In this document: positions 19,069-28,231 of the stretch, piece after piece | Position numbering within the stretch: the stretch's first letter is position 1 | How the letters are laid out: each line of letters begins with the position of its first letter | DNA from: Roseiconus lacunae | Lineage (GTDB): Bacteria; Planctomycetota; Planctomycetia; Pirellulales; Pirellulaceae | NCBI RefSeq assembly: GCF_008312935.1 | Contig: NZ_VSZO01000014.1 | Location: 1 to 64,000 of the forward strand | Direction of reading: 5' to 3' | Length of the DNA: 64,000 nucleotides | Made by a program: the position numbers and the translations under genes | Notes under the pieces: generated by a model | Seen by the model: the letters and a program-made list of their open reading frames with translations, nothing else | Told to the model about the DNA's origin: nothing | The model's database searches: none

Positions 19069-19104
19069 CGCTCGCGTATCGATTCGACACGCGAGCGTTT
19101 TTTT
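19069..19104 (+). terminator. Rho-independent terminator of the small cytochrome
   Basis: A perfect 9-bp stem CGCTCGCGT/ACGCGAGCG with an 11-base loop is followed directly by seven T. It begins 40 bases after the cytochrome stop. Confidence 0.92.
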
Positions 19105-19159
19105 GTTTGTTCTTTGCTTGGGTAGGCACTGATTTGATTAGCGGTGATAATCGGCGGTT

Positions 19160-20980
19160 ATGACTAAAATCAACTCTCAATCCGTCATCGATTTTCATCG
19201 CCGTCTCGGCTCCACGCCGTCGGGCGACTCCACGACGTTTTGCGTGTGGGCCCCGCACGCTTCGCAGGTCACGATCGACATTGTCGGCGGTCCCACCGGT
19301 GTCAGGATGCGGCGGCGTGAAAGCGGATACCACGATGCCGAGGTGGCCGGCGTTGTCGCGGGAGCAAGATATTTCTACCGTGTCGACGGTGGCGACCGAC
19401 GTCCGGATCCGGCGTCACGGTTTCAGCCCGAGGGCGTTCACGGCCCCAGTGAAGTGATCGACAGCGAGTATCGATGGACCGATCAAAACTGGAAGGGCGT
19501 ACGGCGGGATGACTTGGTGATCTATGAAGCGCACACCGGCGCGTTCACCGAAGGCGGGACATTTCAATCTGCGATCGATCGCCTGCCGGAGTTGGTCGAT
19601 CTCGGTGTGACAGCGATCGAGTGGATGCCGGTCGCGGCATCTGCGGGCCGGTGGAATTGGGGGTACGACGGAGTCAACTTCTTTGCGCCTACCGAAGCGT
19701 ACGGAACGCCCGATGACTTTCGGCGGTTTGTCGATGCAGCGCACGGGGCCGGTTTAGCCGTCCTGTTAGATGTGGTCTACAATCATGTCGGCCCGGAAGG
19801 CAACTACCTGAACGAATTCGCCCCGTATTTTTCCAAACGCCATCATACGGTTTGGGGGGAAGCCCCGAACTTTGATGATCCCGAATTTGGTGACGAAGTT
19901 CGGCGTTACTTTATCGCCAATTCCATCTATTGGCTGGACGAGTTCCATCTCGATGGACTGCGAGTCGATGCGATTCACTGCATGATGGACGATCGCGAAC
20001 CACACGTCGTATCGGAGATGGCCCGCGCCGTGGGGCAGTGGTCACAAGCGACAGGCCGTCCGGCGTTGTTGATCGCCGAATCCAATGTGTACGATCCGGA
20101 CATGCTGGTCGAACAAAGCGACGGTGGTTTGGGCTTTGATGCGATGTGGTGTGACGATTTCTTGCACAGCACCTTCTCCGTGTTGCGTCCCGAAGAGCAA
20201 CTGACCAATCGTGAATATCGCCCGCAGAGCGACTTGGCCCAAACGCTGCAGTTCGGATATGTCTACGAAGGGACGATGCGGGATCAACCCGAGCGTCGAA
20301 CGCTTGACAAGCGTGTGGAAACACACGGCATGGTGTACTCGATCCAAAACCATGACTTCATAGGGAACCATCCACTGGGCGAACGACTGCATCGTCTGAC
20401 ATCACACGATGCTCATCGAGCCGCGGTGGCGCTGATGACGTTGTCTCCAGCGATCCCGATGTTCTTCATGGGGGAAGAGTTTGCTTGTGAAGCACCGTTC
20501 TGTTTCTTTGTCGATTTCGGCGACGATCACCTGCGGCAAGCGGTCGTCGAAGGTCGCCGAAGAGAATACCCTCAGCATGATTGGGATGCGGGCGTTCTTC
20601 CGACCGATGAAGCCGCGTTCACAAGGGCCAAGATCGGTCGCCGAGAAGACGGTCATACCGAGACGTTAAACTGGTACAAGCAGGTAATTCGTTTGCGACG
20701 ACAGTTTCGCGACTCGGGTTTACTGGTCGACGACTGTCTGGAAGTCGACGTCGATCAAGAACGACAATGTTTCGTTCTTCGTTATCGCAACGCGGCCCAG
20801 ATTCTGACCGTCGCGGTTCGTCTTTGCAGTGGCGCGATTGACAATGCAATTGCATTTGACGTTGATGGAGACGTGATCGCCAATTCCAAAGGCGGCGATT
20901 TTGGCGGCACGCTCGCGCCCAACCAAGCGGTGGTGGTTTTGAAAACGCTCGCCGCGGGCGGTATCGCCGACGACGCATGA
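19160..20980 (+). CDS. treZ: Malto-oligosyltrehalose trehalohydrolase
   Basis: 606 residues, the usual TreZ length. An N-terminal CBM48-like domain (TTFCVWAPHASQVTID) precedes the GH13 barrel. Barrel motifs are DVVYNHVGPEGN, GLRVDAIH (nucleophile Asp), LIAESN (Glu) and IQNHDFIGN (Asp). The TreZ-specific MFFMGEEFACEAPFCFFVDF confirms the subfamily against branching enzymes. It hydrolyses maltooligosyl-trehalose to trehalose plus a shorter maltooligosaccharide in the cytoplasm. The usual partner TreY and a debranching enzyme are absent from this window. It lies between a terminator and a convergent SseB-like gene, so it is probably transcribed alone. Confidence 0.93.
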   Translation: MTKINSQSVIDFHRRLGSTPSGDSTTFCVWAPHASQVTIDIVGGPTGVRMRRRESGYHDAEVAGVVAGARYFYRVDGGDRRPDPASRFQPEGVHGPSEVIDSEYRWTDQNWKGVRRDDLVIYEAHTGAFTEGGTFQSAIDRLPELVDLGVTAIEWMPVAASAGRWNWGYDGVNFFAPTEAYGTPDDFRRFVDAAHGAGLAVLLDVVYNHVGPEGNYLNEFAPYFSKRHHTVWGEAPNFDDPEFGDEVRRYFIANSIYWLDEFHLDGLRVDAIHCMMDDREPHVVSEMARAVGQWSQATGRPALLIAESNVYDPDMLVEQSDGGLGFDAMWCDDFLHSTFSVLRPEEQLTNREYRPQSDLAQTLQFGYVYEGTMRDQPERRTLDKRVETHGMVYSIQNHDFIGNHPLGERLHRLTSHDAHRAAVALMTLSPAIPMFFMGEEFACEAPFCFFVDFGDDHLRQAVVEGRRREYPQHDWDAGVLPTDEAAFTRAKIGRREDGHTETLNWYKQVIRLRRQFRDSGLLVDDCLEVDVDQERQCFVLRYRNAAQILTVAVRLCSGAIDNAIAFDVDGDVIANSKGGDFGGTLAPNQAVVVLKTLAAGGIADDA

Positions 20981-21008
20981 AATAGCTAGCCTTAGGCCGG
21001 CGGTTCTG

Positions 21009-21074
21009 AATGGACCGTATTGGCGCTATCCACCGTTGCGTTTCAGTCACGGGGGCAAATACTTGTCGGCCGAT
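21009..21074 (+). repeat. Degenerate dispersed repeat, copy E
   Basis: The order ACCGTATTGGCGCTATCCAC, then CACGGGGGCAAA, then TTGTCGGCCGAT follows copies A-C with many mismatches. It lies between convergent stops, like copy D. This copy is uncertain. Confidence 0.4.
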
Positions 21075-21115
21075 CGGTCCGACCCACGTTTCTTATTGGG
21101 CCATCGCAATCATGG

Positions 21116-21514
21116 CTACACTTGCACTTTTTGAACAAGCGCTAGCAGTTCCTGATCGACCACCATTGGGGATTCGGTATCGGGGTTGAGGTACAACCCA
21201 TGCTCCGGCGGCATGTATTCCAGTAGGGTTTCGCCACCAAGGATGTAACCGCCGATCTCCTCGTCTTCTTCGTATTGATCTCGTCGCAGATCAATGAAGT
21301 TGCGGGCGGCCTCATCGCTGGTGAACGCCACCAGCAGATCCATGCCGTCGACTTCGGTGCTGAAGACATTCGCCGCGCCGTCTTCTTCGGAATCGTCCTC
21401 ATCGTCTGCCACAGCCAACAGAACAAACTCGGCCTGGGCCATCATTTGCCGGACGAGCGCCGCGTCGCGTTTTTCGACGGCATCGACAAATTGGGATTCA
21501 AACGACTCGGACAT
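21116..21514 (-). CDS. SseB-like N-terminal domain protein
   Basis: 132 residues from ATG 21514, which has GAGGA five bases upstream; the ATG at 21535 has no ribosome site. The sequence VLLAVADDED..., DLLVAFTSDEAARNFI, and LLEYMPPEHGLYLNP matches the SseB N-terminal-like fold (enhanced serine sensitivity protein B family). It is acidic, with a DDEDDSEEDG stretch, and lacks a signal peptide. The family's biochemical role is unknown. It is convergent with treZ and divergent from the large PVC-type gene. Confidence 0.7.
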   Translation of the reverse strand: MSESFESQFVDAVEKRDAALVRQMMAQAEFVLLAVADDEDDSEEDGAANVFSTEVDGMDLLVAFTSDEAARNFIDLRRDQYEEDEEIGGYILGGETLLEYMPPEHGLYLNPDTESPMVVDQELLALVQKVQV

Positions 21515-21874
21515 CGGAGTCCTCGGAAAGTTCATTGGAGTGATGGAATAAAATGCGGGCCGGTCGGCGCCATATGCCGCACTTCCGACTCATCGGCAGT
21601 TTACAGCAAGTTGCAGTATCTGATGCGGCGTCCCCCCCTACAAGTGCTCGGCCGAGCCAATTTACTTGTGACCGGATAGAAATCGTGTAGCCTATCGGTC
21701 GGCTAGCTCTGATTCGACGGTCGCCCGATTCGGCCTTCGTTTGGTACTAATGAGTCCCTCCGCCCCGCTATCGCCCGTTCGCTATCCGGCCCACTCGTCT
21801 TCCAGGCGATCGCTAGCTAGCGGTGCGTTAGCGATCCCACCGCCCAGCCCTTCTACATCAACGGTTACCTCGGT
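21515..21874. other. 360-bp divergent promoter region
   Basis: It lies between the starts of the SseB-like gene (minus) and the 1578-residue PVC-type gene (plus) and must hold both promoters. It has a C7 run near 21632 and a CTAGCTAGCGGTGCGTTAGCG segment of short palindromes near 21812. No convincing -35/-10 pair or gene is visible. Confidence 0.45.
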
Positions 21875-24800
21875 ATGACACTGCGTCGTCAGCGTTCGCC
21901 TCGGCGAATTTCACTCGGCCGTTCGTTCTTGGCCCTCTCAGCCCTCGGCATGTTTCTTTCGCCGCCGGTAATCTTCGCGGCGGACTCGAGCGGTTGGTCA
22001 ACGAAGCGAATTCATCAGAGTTTCCATGCCGAGGGAGCATCGCGGGGGGACATCGATGGTGATGGGATCGCCGATATAGTGGCCGGTCCGCTGTGGTTTC
22101 GCGGACCTGATTTCGATCAACACTTCGAACTCGCACCGCCTCGCGAATTCCCGGTCGAAGTTTATAGCGATCAATTTTTTAGTCACGTCGTCGATGTCAA
22201 CAACGACGGCGCAAACGATGTCCTCGTGGTCGGCTTTCCCGGTCAAGCGGCGCGTCTGTATCTCAACCCCGGACCCGGAAAGTTGGTCGATGGCTCGGGG
22301 GACACGCATTGGCAGATGAGCGAGATCACCGGCGGCGTTGATAACGAGTCGCCTGCGTTCTGCGAAGTGGTCCCCGGGGGACTTCCTGAAATCGTTTGTG
22401 GCAACCAAGGTCGTTATGGTTTTTTCCAAGCCGGTGACGACGCGACACAGCCTTGGACGTTCCACGCGGTGACGCGTCCCGGTGCTTGCGGAGGTCGCTT
22501 CGCACATGGACTCGGCGCCGGTGATGTCGACGGGGACGGCCATGTCGATTTACTTGACAAGGTCTACTGGTGGAAAAATCCCGGTACCCAAAAATCCGGC
22601 ACGCAAAAATCCACTGACCCTAAAGGCGACCAGCCCTGGCAGCGGCAAATTTGGAATACCGACCGACTCGGCGGAGGCGGTGCGCAGATCTGTGTTGTCG
22701 ACGTCGACGGAGACAATGATGCCGACTTGGTCACATCACTAAACGCGCACGGTTGGGGGCTTGCTTGGTTCGAGCAAACCGAACCGGGGCAGTTTGAATA
22801 TCACAACATCATGGGGCAAGCTTCGACCGAAAACGATTATGGCGTCGCGTTCAGTCAGTTGCACGTCGTCGCCATGGCGGATATCGATGGTGACGGACGT
22901 CAAGACATTGTGACCGGAAAACGCTGGATGGCCCATCGCGGTAAAGACGCCGGCGGATTGCAAGAACCGGTTCTGTACTGGTTCCAAAATGTCAAAACCG
23001 ACTCGGGAATCGAATTCGTTCCCCGCATGATCGATCATGATTCCGGCGTCGGTACGGATGTCTTGGTCGCAGACCTGAATGACGATCAGCGTCCGGACAT
23101 CGTCTCGTGTAGCAAACGCGGGTTAGCGATTCATACGCAAGTCGACTCGGTGACTGCGTTCGTCCCTGAAAAATGGAATCTTCAAGAAGGACGCGATCAG
23201 TCCAAGTATGCCGATGGCTACACGCCGAAAGAGGCGGCCGAGAACATGATGGTTCCCGACGGCTTCGAAGTCGATTTGATCGCGGCCGAACCAGAACTTA
23301 CCCAGCCCATCGCGATGTGTTTCGACGCGAAAGGCCGACTGTGGGTGATCGAAGGGCATACCTATCCGACCAAGGCGCCCAAAGGTCAAGGCCGCGATCG
23401 CGTGGTTGTGTTTTCAGATCAAGACGCCGACGGGTCATTTGAAACTAAGGACACGTTTATCGAAGGCATTAACCTTGCCAGTGGAATCGAAGTCGGGTTC
23501 GGTGGTGTTTGGATCGGTGCCGCGCCAGAGCTGCTTTTTATCCCAGATGCCGATCACGACTTGGTCCCCGACGGCGAACCACAGGTCCTACTTGATGGCT
23601 GGGGCTATCATGATACCCATGAAACGCTGAACAGTTTTACTTGGGGACCGGACGGATGGCTGTATGGGTGCCACGGTGTGTTCACTCACAGCAACGTCGG
23701 TAAACCCGGTGCTACGGATGACCAGCGGCAAAGGCTCAATGCCGGCGTTTGGCGCTATCACCCTACGCGACATCAGTTCGAAGTCTTCGCCCATGGGACC
23801 AGTAACCCTTGGGGTGTCGACTACAACGACGAAGGCGATTGGTTTGTCACCGCCTGTGTGATCCCGCATTTGTTCCACATGATCCAAGGGGCACGGTATC
23901 AACGCCAAGCCGGGAATCATTTCAACAGCTTTACCTACGACGATATCAAGACGATTGCCGATCACGCGCACTACACCGGCAGCATCGCCAGTCATGCGTT
24001 TTGGGGCGATAACAAACGTACCAAGCCGTCGGCCCCGATCGGCACATCGCTGCTCGGCGGAGGCCACGCGCATTGTGGGTTGGCGATTTACAACGGCGGG
24101 GTATTCCCGTCGCATTACAACGGCAAATTGTTGTTTCACAATCTGCACGGACACCGTCTCGTTCAAGAATCAGTGGATCGTAACGGCAGTGGTTACATCG
24201 GCCGCCATCGTCCGGATTTTGCCCTTGCCAAAGATCATTTAGAAATCGGCGTGGGCGTGATGGTCGGCCCCGATGGAGCAATTTACACGTCGGATTGGCA
24301 TGACGTTCAAACCTGCCACAACCGAACCGACGAAGTGTGGGACCGCACCGATGGTCGGCTGTTTCGAATCCGCTATGGCGCGGTGCGACCAATCGAGATT
24401 GACCTGTGGGCGGCGTCGGACGAATTCCTGGTCGATGCACTCGTTAGTGACAATGGATTTATCGCCCGTCAAGCGATGCGGGTCCTGCAAGAGCGCGCCG
24501 CCGCAGGAACTCTGAATGCCGACCACGTCGCAAAGAAACTGCGGCGCGCGTTTTCCATCGCCTCATCACGCCGAGACCGATTGCGAGTCCTTTGGGCGAC
24601 GCACGCCGCCGGTGTCCTAGGCGAAACTGATCTGCGTCAGATGATGACGCATAGCGACGAATATGTTCGCGGTTGGGCGGTCCATTTTGCCGGCGAAACA
24701 TATCAAACCAAAGGCACCGCATCAGAATCCAGTTTCAAGTTCGATGCCGAAATCATTCAAGATTCCAGTGTGATCGTGCGGCGCTATCTCGCGAGTATCC

Positions 24801-26611
24801 TCGAACGTCTGCCCAATGATCGGCGTTGGGATATCGTCGAGACATTGGCTAAGTCCGCGATCGATGCTCATGATCACAATTTGCCGTTGATGGTTTGGTA
24901 CGGTCTGGAACCGTTGATCGAAGATGATCCCGCACGGGCGCTAACGATCGCAAAGTCCAGCCCACTTCCCAATCTGGCGAGATTTGCGATCCGCCGGATG
25001 ACGACCACACCTCAAGGTCGCGACGCGCTCGTTGATCGCTTGGCAAAAGATAACAAGCAAGGTGACCAACTGGTGGTGTTGGAGGAACTTAACGCTGCCG
25101 CCGAAAGCCGCGCGGGATTCAAAATGCCACAAGGTTGGCCCGATGCCTTCAAAAACTTGGTCAAGTCAGACTCGCCACGTGTCGGTGAACTCGCCTTGTC
25201 ATTTGCGATGCGAGTCGGCGATGCGAGCGTGTTCCCACGCTTCCGTGCGATCCTCTCCGACCGGTCAGTTGCAGCCGAGAAACGTCTCGAAGCCCTCGCG
25301 TCACTGCGGACCGCCAAAGATCGTGATTTGCCGGCGACACTGTTGTCGCTGCTGGACGACCCCGCGGTCAACGAAAAGGTCGTCGCCGCGCTCGCAGATT
25401 TTGACACCGAATCGATTCCGGCAAAGCTGCTCGAAGCTCTGCCTCAACTGTCCGAGTCGGCGAAGGTATCCGCCTACAGTACCCTCGTCTCGCGACCTCG
25501 ATCGGCAACGCAATTCGTCGCCGCGATGGAATCAGGCGAGGTCGATCCTGCGACCATCCCGGCGTTTATCATTCGCCAGGCAATCTCGCTTGGCGATCAA
25601 TCGATCAATCAACGACTTGAGAAAACTTGGGGAAAGATTGCCCAGTCGAGTGAAGAGATGGAAGCGGAGTACAGCAAATATCGTGCAATGCTAAAGCCTG
25701 CCGCGATCGCATCGGCGAGTGCGTCACGCGGACGTGTACTTTACGAAGCCAATTGCGGAAAGTGTCACAAGCTGTTTGGGGTCGGTGGTGACATCGGTCC
25801 GGACATCACGGGAGCCAACCGCAGCAAACTCGACTACCTGCTCGAAAACATTCTCGAACCGAATGCCTTGATCGGTAAAGCCTATCAAGTGCAAAACTTC
25901 TTGCTTGGTGATGGCCGTGTGGTCAGTGGCGTCGTCAAATCAGAGAACGACGATGCCGTCACCGTTCAAACGGCAACCGAGGTCGTTATCATTTCGCAAG
26001 ACGACATTGAACAGGACAAGCTGTCAAACGTATCGCTAATGCCATCGGGGCAACTGCAGCCGATGACGCCGGGACAAGTCCGCGATTTGTTCAAGTACCT
26101 CATGTCACCGACCCAGGTTGGCTTGCCCGGCGCAATGGACGCGTCATCGCGTGTCGTCGGCCCGGCCGGCAGCATTGTGATCGAAGGCGAGATGCTTTCC
26201 GATACCGAAGTCACCGCCGGCAGCACTCGGCCGCAGCCGATGAGCGGATTTGGAAAGGACTGGTCCGGAAACGAGCAGCTTTGGTGGACCGGCGGCAAAG
26301 TCGGGGCGACGTTGACGACGGAGTTGCCATTGGCAACCGAAGGCAGCTTCGACATCGAATTGCGTCTAACGAAGGCAAAGGATTATGCAATCATCAAGGC
26401 AGAATTGACCGACTCGAAAGGCAAGAAGGCCATCAAGGAAATCGACCTGTATTCACCCAACGTCAGTTTGGCGGAATCGGTGCGTTGGAAAAGTGTCGTG
26501 ATCGACGGAAAAAATCCGGCAAAATTGCGACTGACGATTTCCGGGGCAAACGCCAAGGCGATCCGTTCGTATATGTGCGGCATTGACTACATCATGGCGT
26601 CTCCCCAGTAG
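21875..26611 (+). CDS. Giant PVC-type dehydrogenase/cytochrome: FG-GAP, beta-propeller, HEAT, cytochrome c, C-terminal binding domain
   Basis: 1578 residues with a signal peptide (FLALSALGMFLSPPVIFAA). Residues ~40-430 are FG-GAP/VCBS repeats (GDIDGDGIADIV, DVDGDGHVDL, DIDGDGRQDIV). Residues ~455-830 form the planctomycete 'membrane-bound dehydrogenase' domain, a PQQ/sorbosone-dehydrogenase-like propeller (GFEVDLIAAEP, AMCFDAKGRLWVIEGHTYP). HEAT-like helices follow to ~1240. The single heme site CGKCH at ~1294 starts the planctomycete heme-binding domain (GDIGPDITGANR, LLENILEPNA). The last ~150 residues resemble a carbohydrate-binding beta-sandwich. It is likely a periplasmic or surface sugar oxidase that passes electrons to its own heme; substrate unknown. 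Fusion of the FG-GAP module at the N-terminus makes it longer than usual. Confidence 0.87.
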   Translation: MTLRRQRSPRRISLGRSFLALSALGMFLSPPVIFAADSSGWSTKRIHQSFHAEGASRGDIDGDGIADIVAGPLWFRGPDFDQHFELAPPREFPVEVYSDQFFSHVVDVNNDGANDVLVVGFPGQAARLYLNPGPGKLVDGSGDTHWQMSEITGGVDNESPAFCEVVPGGLPEIVCGNQGRYGFFQAGDDATQPWTFHAVTRPGACGGRFAHGLGAGDVDGDGHVDLLDKVYWWKNPGTQKSGTQKSTDPKGDQPWQRQIWNTDRLGGGGAQICVVDVDGDNDADLVTSLNAHGWGLAWFEQTEPGQFEYHNIMGQASTENDYGVAFSQLHVVAMADIDGDGRQDIVTGKRWMAHRGKDAGGLQEPVLYWFQNVKTDSGIEFVPRMIDHDSGVGTDVLVADLNDDQRPDIVSCSKRGLAIHTQVDSVTAFVPEKWNLQEGRDQSKYADGYTPKEAAENMMVPDGFEVDLIAAEPELTQPIAMCFDAKGRLWVIEGHTYPTKAPKGQGRDRVVVFSDQDADGSFETKDTFIEGINLASGIEVGFGGVWIGAAPELLFIPDADHDLVPDGEPQVLLDGWGYHDTHETLNSFTWGPDGWLYGCHGVFTHSNVGKPGATDDQRQRLNAGVWRYHPTRHQFEVFAHGTSNPWGVDYNDEGDWFVTACVIPHLFHMIQGARYQRQAGNHFNSFTYDDIKTIADHAHYTGSIASHAFWGDNKRTKPSAPIGTSLLGGGHAHCGLAIYNGGVFPSHYNGKLLFHNLHGHRLVQESVDRNGSGYIGRHRPDFALAKDHLEIGVGVMVGPDGAIYTSDWHDVQTCHNRTDEVWDRTDGRLFRIRYGAVRPIEIDLWAASDEFLVDALVSDNGFIARQAMRVLQERAAAGTLNADHVAKKLRRAFSIASSRRDRLRVLWATHAAGVLGETDLRQMMTHSDEYVRGWAVHFAGETYQTKGTASESSFKFDAEIIQDSSVIVRRYLASILERLPNDRRWDIVETLAKSAIDAHDHNLPLMVWYGLEPLIEDDPARALTIAKSSPLPNLARFAIRRMTTTPQGRDALVDRLAKDNKQGDQLVVLEELNAAAESRAGFKMPQGWPDAFKNLVKSDSPRVGELALSFAMRVGDASVFPRFRAILSDRSVAAEKRLEALASLRTAKDRDLPATLLSLLDDPAVNEKVVAALADFDTESIPAKLLEALPQLSESAKVSAYSTLVSRPRSATQFVAAMESGEVDPATIPAFIIRQAISLGDQSINQRLEKTWGKIAQSSEEMEAEYSKYRAMLKPAAIASASASRGRVLYEANCGKCHKLFGVGGDIGPDITGANRSKLDYLLENILEPNALIGKAYQVQNFLLGDGRVVSGVVKSENDDAVTVQTATEVVIISQDDIEQDKLSNVSLMPSGQLQPMTPGQVRDLFKYLMSPTQVGLPGAMDASSRVVGPAGSIVIEGEMLSDTEVTAGSTRPQPMSGFGKDWSGNEQLWWTGGKVGATLTTELPLATEGSFDIELRLTKAKDYAIIKAELTDSKGKKAIKEIDLYSPNVSLAESVRWKSVVIDGKNPAKLRLTISGANAKAIRSYMCGIDYIMASPQ

Positions 26612-26917
26612 CGCTGGCAATCGCGGCGTTGGTGACTGTGGCAGTATCGGCTGCTCCAGGTAACGCCGTAGGAATACCAAGCGGGGGGGCGGCCGAAACC
26701 GATCGTTGGGATCGTGATCCGAAAAAATCGTGGCCAACGTGCGGATTCGACTCGCCGATGACGCTTGCTAAGATGACGGGCACGTGGAAGCGAAACATTG
26801 CTTCCACGGCTCTTCATTTTTTTCCATTCGTCGCGGGTTCCGAGAAGGAGCTTTTGTACGTCATCATTTCACCTCCGCGACGGGACATTTCCTTCGTTTT
26901 TGCAGAGGATTGATTCT
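26612..26917. other. 306-bp intergenic region
   Basis: It separates the PVC-type gene from the small gene at 26918 and contains the hairpin at 26783-26825. Otherwise I see no feature; the promoter for the small gene should lie after the hairpin. Confidence 0.45.
26783..26825 (+). terminator. Probable terminator region after the PVC-type gene
   Basis: A perfect 9-bp stem CGTGGAAGC/GCTTCCACG (26783-26791, 26800-26808) with an 8-base loop. A T-run begins about eight bases later rather than directly, so termination strength is uncertain. Confidence 0.55.
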
Positions 26918-27133
26918 GTGATCGCAGAAAAAACAGTCCAAATCACTTCCGATCGGCCAACCAGGACGGGCGACACGGACACCGATCGGCCAAGCATGGC
27001 GGTCCAGACTCCTGAAACCAGCCCGTCGGAGGCTGAATGGCTGGAGTCCTTGGCCGCCGACATTCGCCGTGATGCGAAAGATCAGGCGCTGTTCTATCTG
27101 GTCCGTAGCAATACCGGGTACGACGGCGAATAA
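26918..27133 (+). CDS. Small hypothetical protein with its own terminator
   Basis: 71 residues from GTG 26918, which has AGAGGA eight bases upstream; an internal ATG at 26997 would leave 45 residues. The N-terminal half is polar and Thr/Asp-rich (TSDRPTRTGDTDTDRPS). The C-terminal half, SEAEWLESLAADIRRDAKDQALFYLVRS, looks like an amphipathic helix pair. No family is recognised and there is no signal peptide. A strong terminator starts 28 bases after the stop, which supports it being a real transcribed gene. Confidence 0.55.
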   Translation: MIAEKTVQITSDRPTRTGDTDTDRPSMAVQTPETSPSEAEWLESLAADIRRDAKDQALFYLVRSNTGYDGE

Positions 27134-27160
27134 AGTCGCTTGCCCGAAAAACCAAACGCA

Positions 27161-27198
27161 AAACGCAATCGAGTCCACCGGCTCGGTTGCGTTTTTTT
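27161..27198 (+). terminator. Strong rho-independent terminator
   Basis: AAACGCAATCGAG pairs with CTCGGTTGCGTTT (13-bp stem, one mismatch), followed by a T-run. It isolates the small gene from the coiled-coil/kinase operon downstream. Confidence 0.93.
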
Positions 27199-27392
27199 GT
27201 GCTTCATCGACTCATTGAGTCGGCGGTTGTTTTCTTGTCACTAAACAGATGTCACCCCACGGAGGCAGGCGATCGCTTTAAAAAATTTTCTTAGGACGCC
27301 CCAAGAACGGGAATTTCGAGCCGAACAACTGGGTGAATCGAGCCATGACACCCTCGGCTCCTGTCCTACGACACATTTGGGGAACCCAATTC

Positions 27393-28196
27393 ATGTTGAA
27401 AAAAGCCATCGTCGCCGGCGGCGCCGTCGCACTGTTGTCCAGTTTGGCAGTCGGTGTACCGCTGGCAAGCTACACGAAGTGTGGCGTGAGTTACTTGAAG
27501 GAATCAGCCAGTGAAGCGGTACCACTGGAGTGGAAGATCAAGCAAGCACGGCAGATGATTGCCGACTTGAAACCCGAGATCACCAAAAATGCGAAACGAA
27601 TCGCGACCGAAAAAATTGAAGTTGTGCGATTGCAAAAAGAGTTTGAAGAAACACAAACGAAGCTTGTCAAAGCTCAGTCGGACATTGAACGCTTGACCGA
27701 CGATTTGCGAGGCGGCGACCAACACTTTGTCTACGCCGGACGAAGCTATTCGTCTAACCAAGTGAAGGAAGATCTTAAGAATCGATTCAAACGATTTAAA
27801 ACTCGCCGCGCGACTGCGGACAAACTGCAGCAGATGCTTTCCGCTCGCGAGTCTTCGCTGGCGTCCGCCGAAACTCGGATGGAGGAAATGCTGAACGCGA
27901 AGCGGCAATTGGAAGTTGAAATCGAGAACTTGCAGGCTCGCGTCGGGGCATTGCGTGTCGCCCAGACGGCGAGTGACTTGAACTTGGATGACAGTCACCT
28001 ATCGCAAACGCGTCGGTTGCTGGACGAAATTGCGACCGATATTGACGTCAAAGAAGAAACCATGCGAGTCGATGTCGAGTACTTCGGTGGGATCGACTTG
28101 GATGAGCCCAGTGACGAGCACTTGCTCGATGACATCGCGACCTACTTCGGTGACCAAGAACAGTCGTCGGAACTGGTTTCGATCCAAGTCGACTGA
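27393..28196 (+). CDS. Planctomycete membrane-anchored coiled-coil protein
   Basis: 267 residues from ATG 27393 (GGGGAA upstream); the TTG/GTG-type extension to 27333 is unlikely. One N-terminal helix (IVAGGAVALLSSLAVGVPLA) anchors it. Residues ~45-215 are mostly coiled coil, broken by a conserved short segment DQHFVYAGRSYSSNQVKEDL. The C-terminus is acidic. The pattern 'KIKQARQMI-DLKPEI' followed by 'FVYAGR' and 'AKRQLEVEIENLQAR' is, from memory, common in planctomycetes and rather PspA-like in heptad layout, but it is not PspA. It opens a four-gene unit with an FHA-like protein and a kinase. A scaffold or envelope-stress role is an inference. Confidence 0.75.
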   Translation: MLKKAIVAGGAVALLSSLAVGVPLASYTKCGVSYLKESASEAVPLEWKIKQARQMIADLKPEITKNAKRIATEKIEVVRLQKEFEETQTKLVKAQSDIERLTDDLRGGDQHFVYAGRSYSSNQVKEDLKNRFKRFKTRRATADKLQQMLSARESSLASAETRMEEMLNAKRQLEVEIENLQARVGALRVAQTASDLNLDDSHLSQTRRLLDEIATDIDVKEETMRVDVEYFGGIDLDEPSDEHLLDDIATYFGDQEQSSELVSIQVD

Positions 28197-28231
28197 TCCG
28201 CCCTTTGCGTCTCCCTTCCCAATAGTACTTG

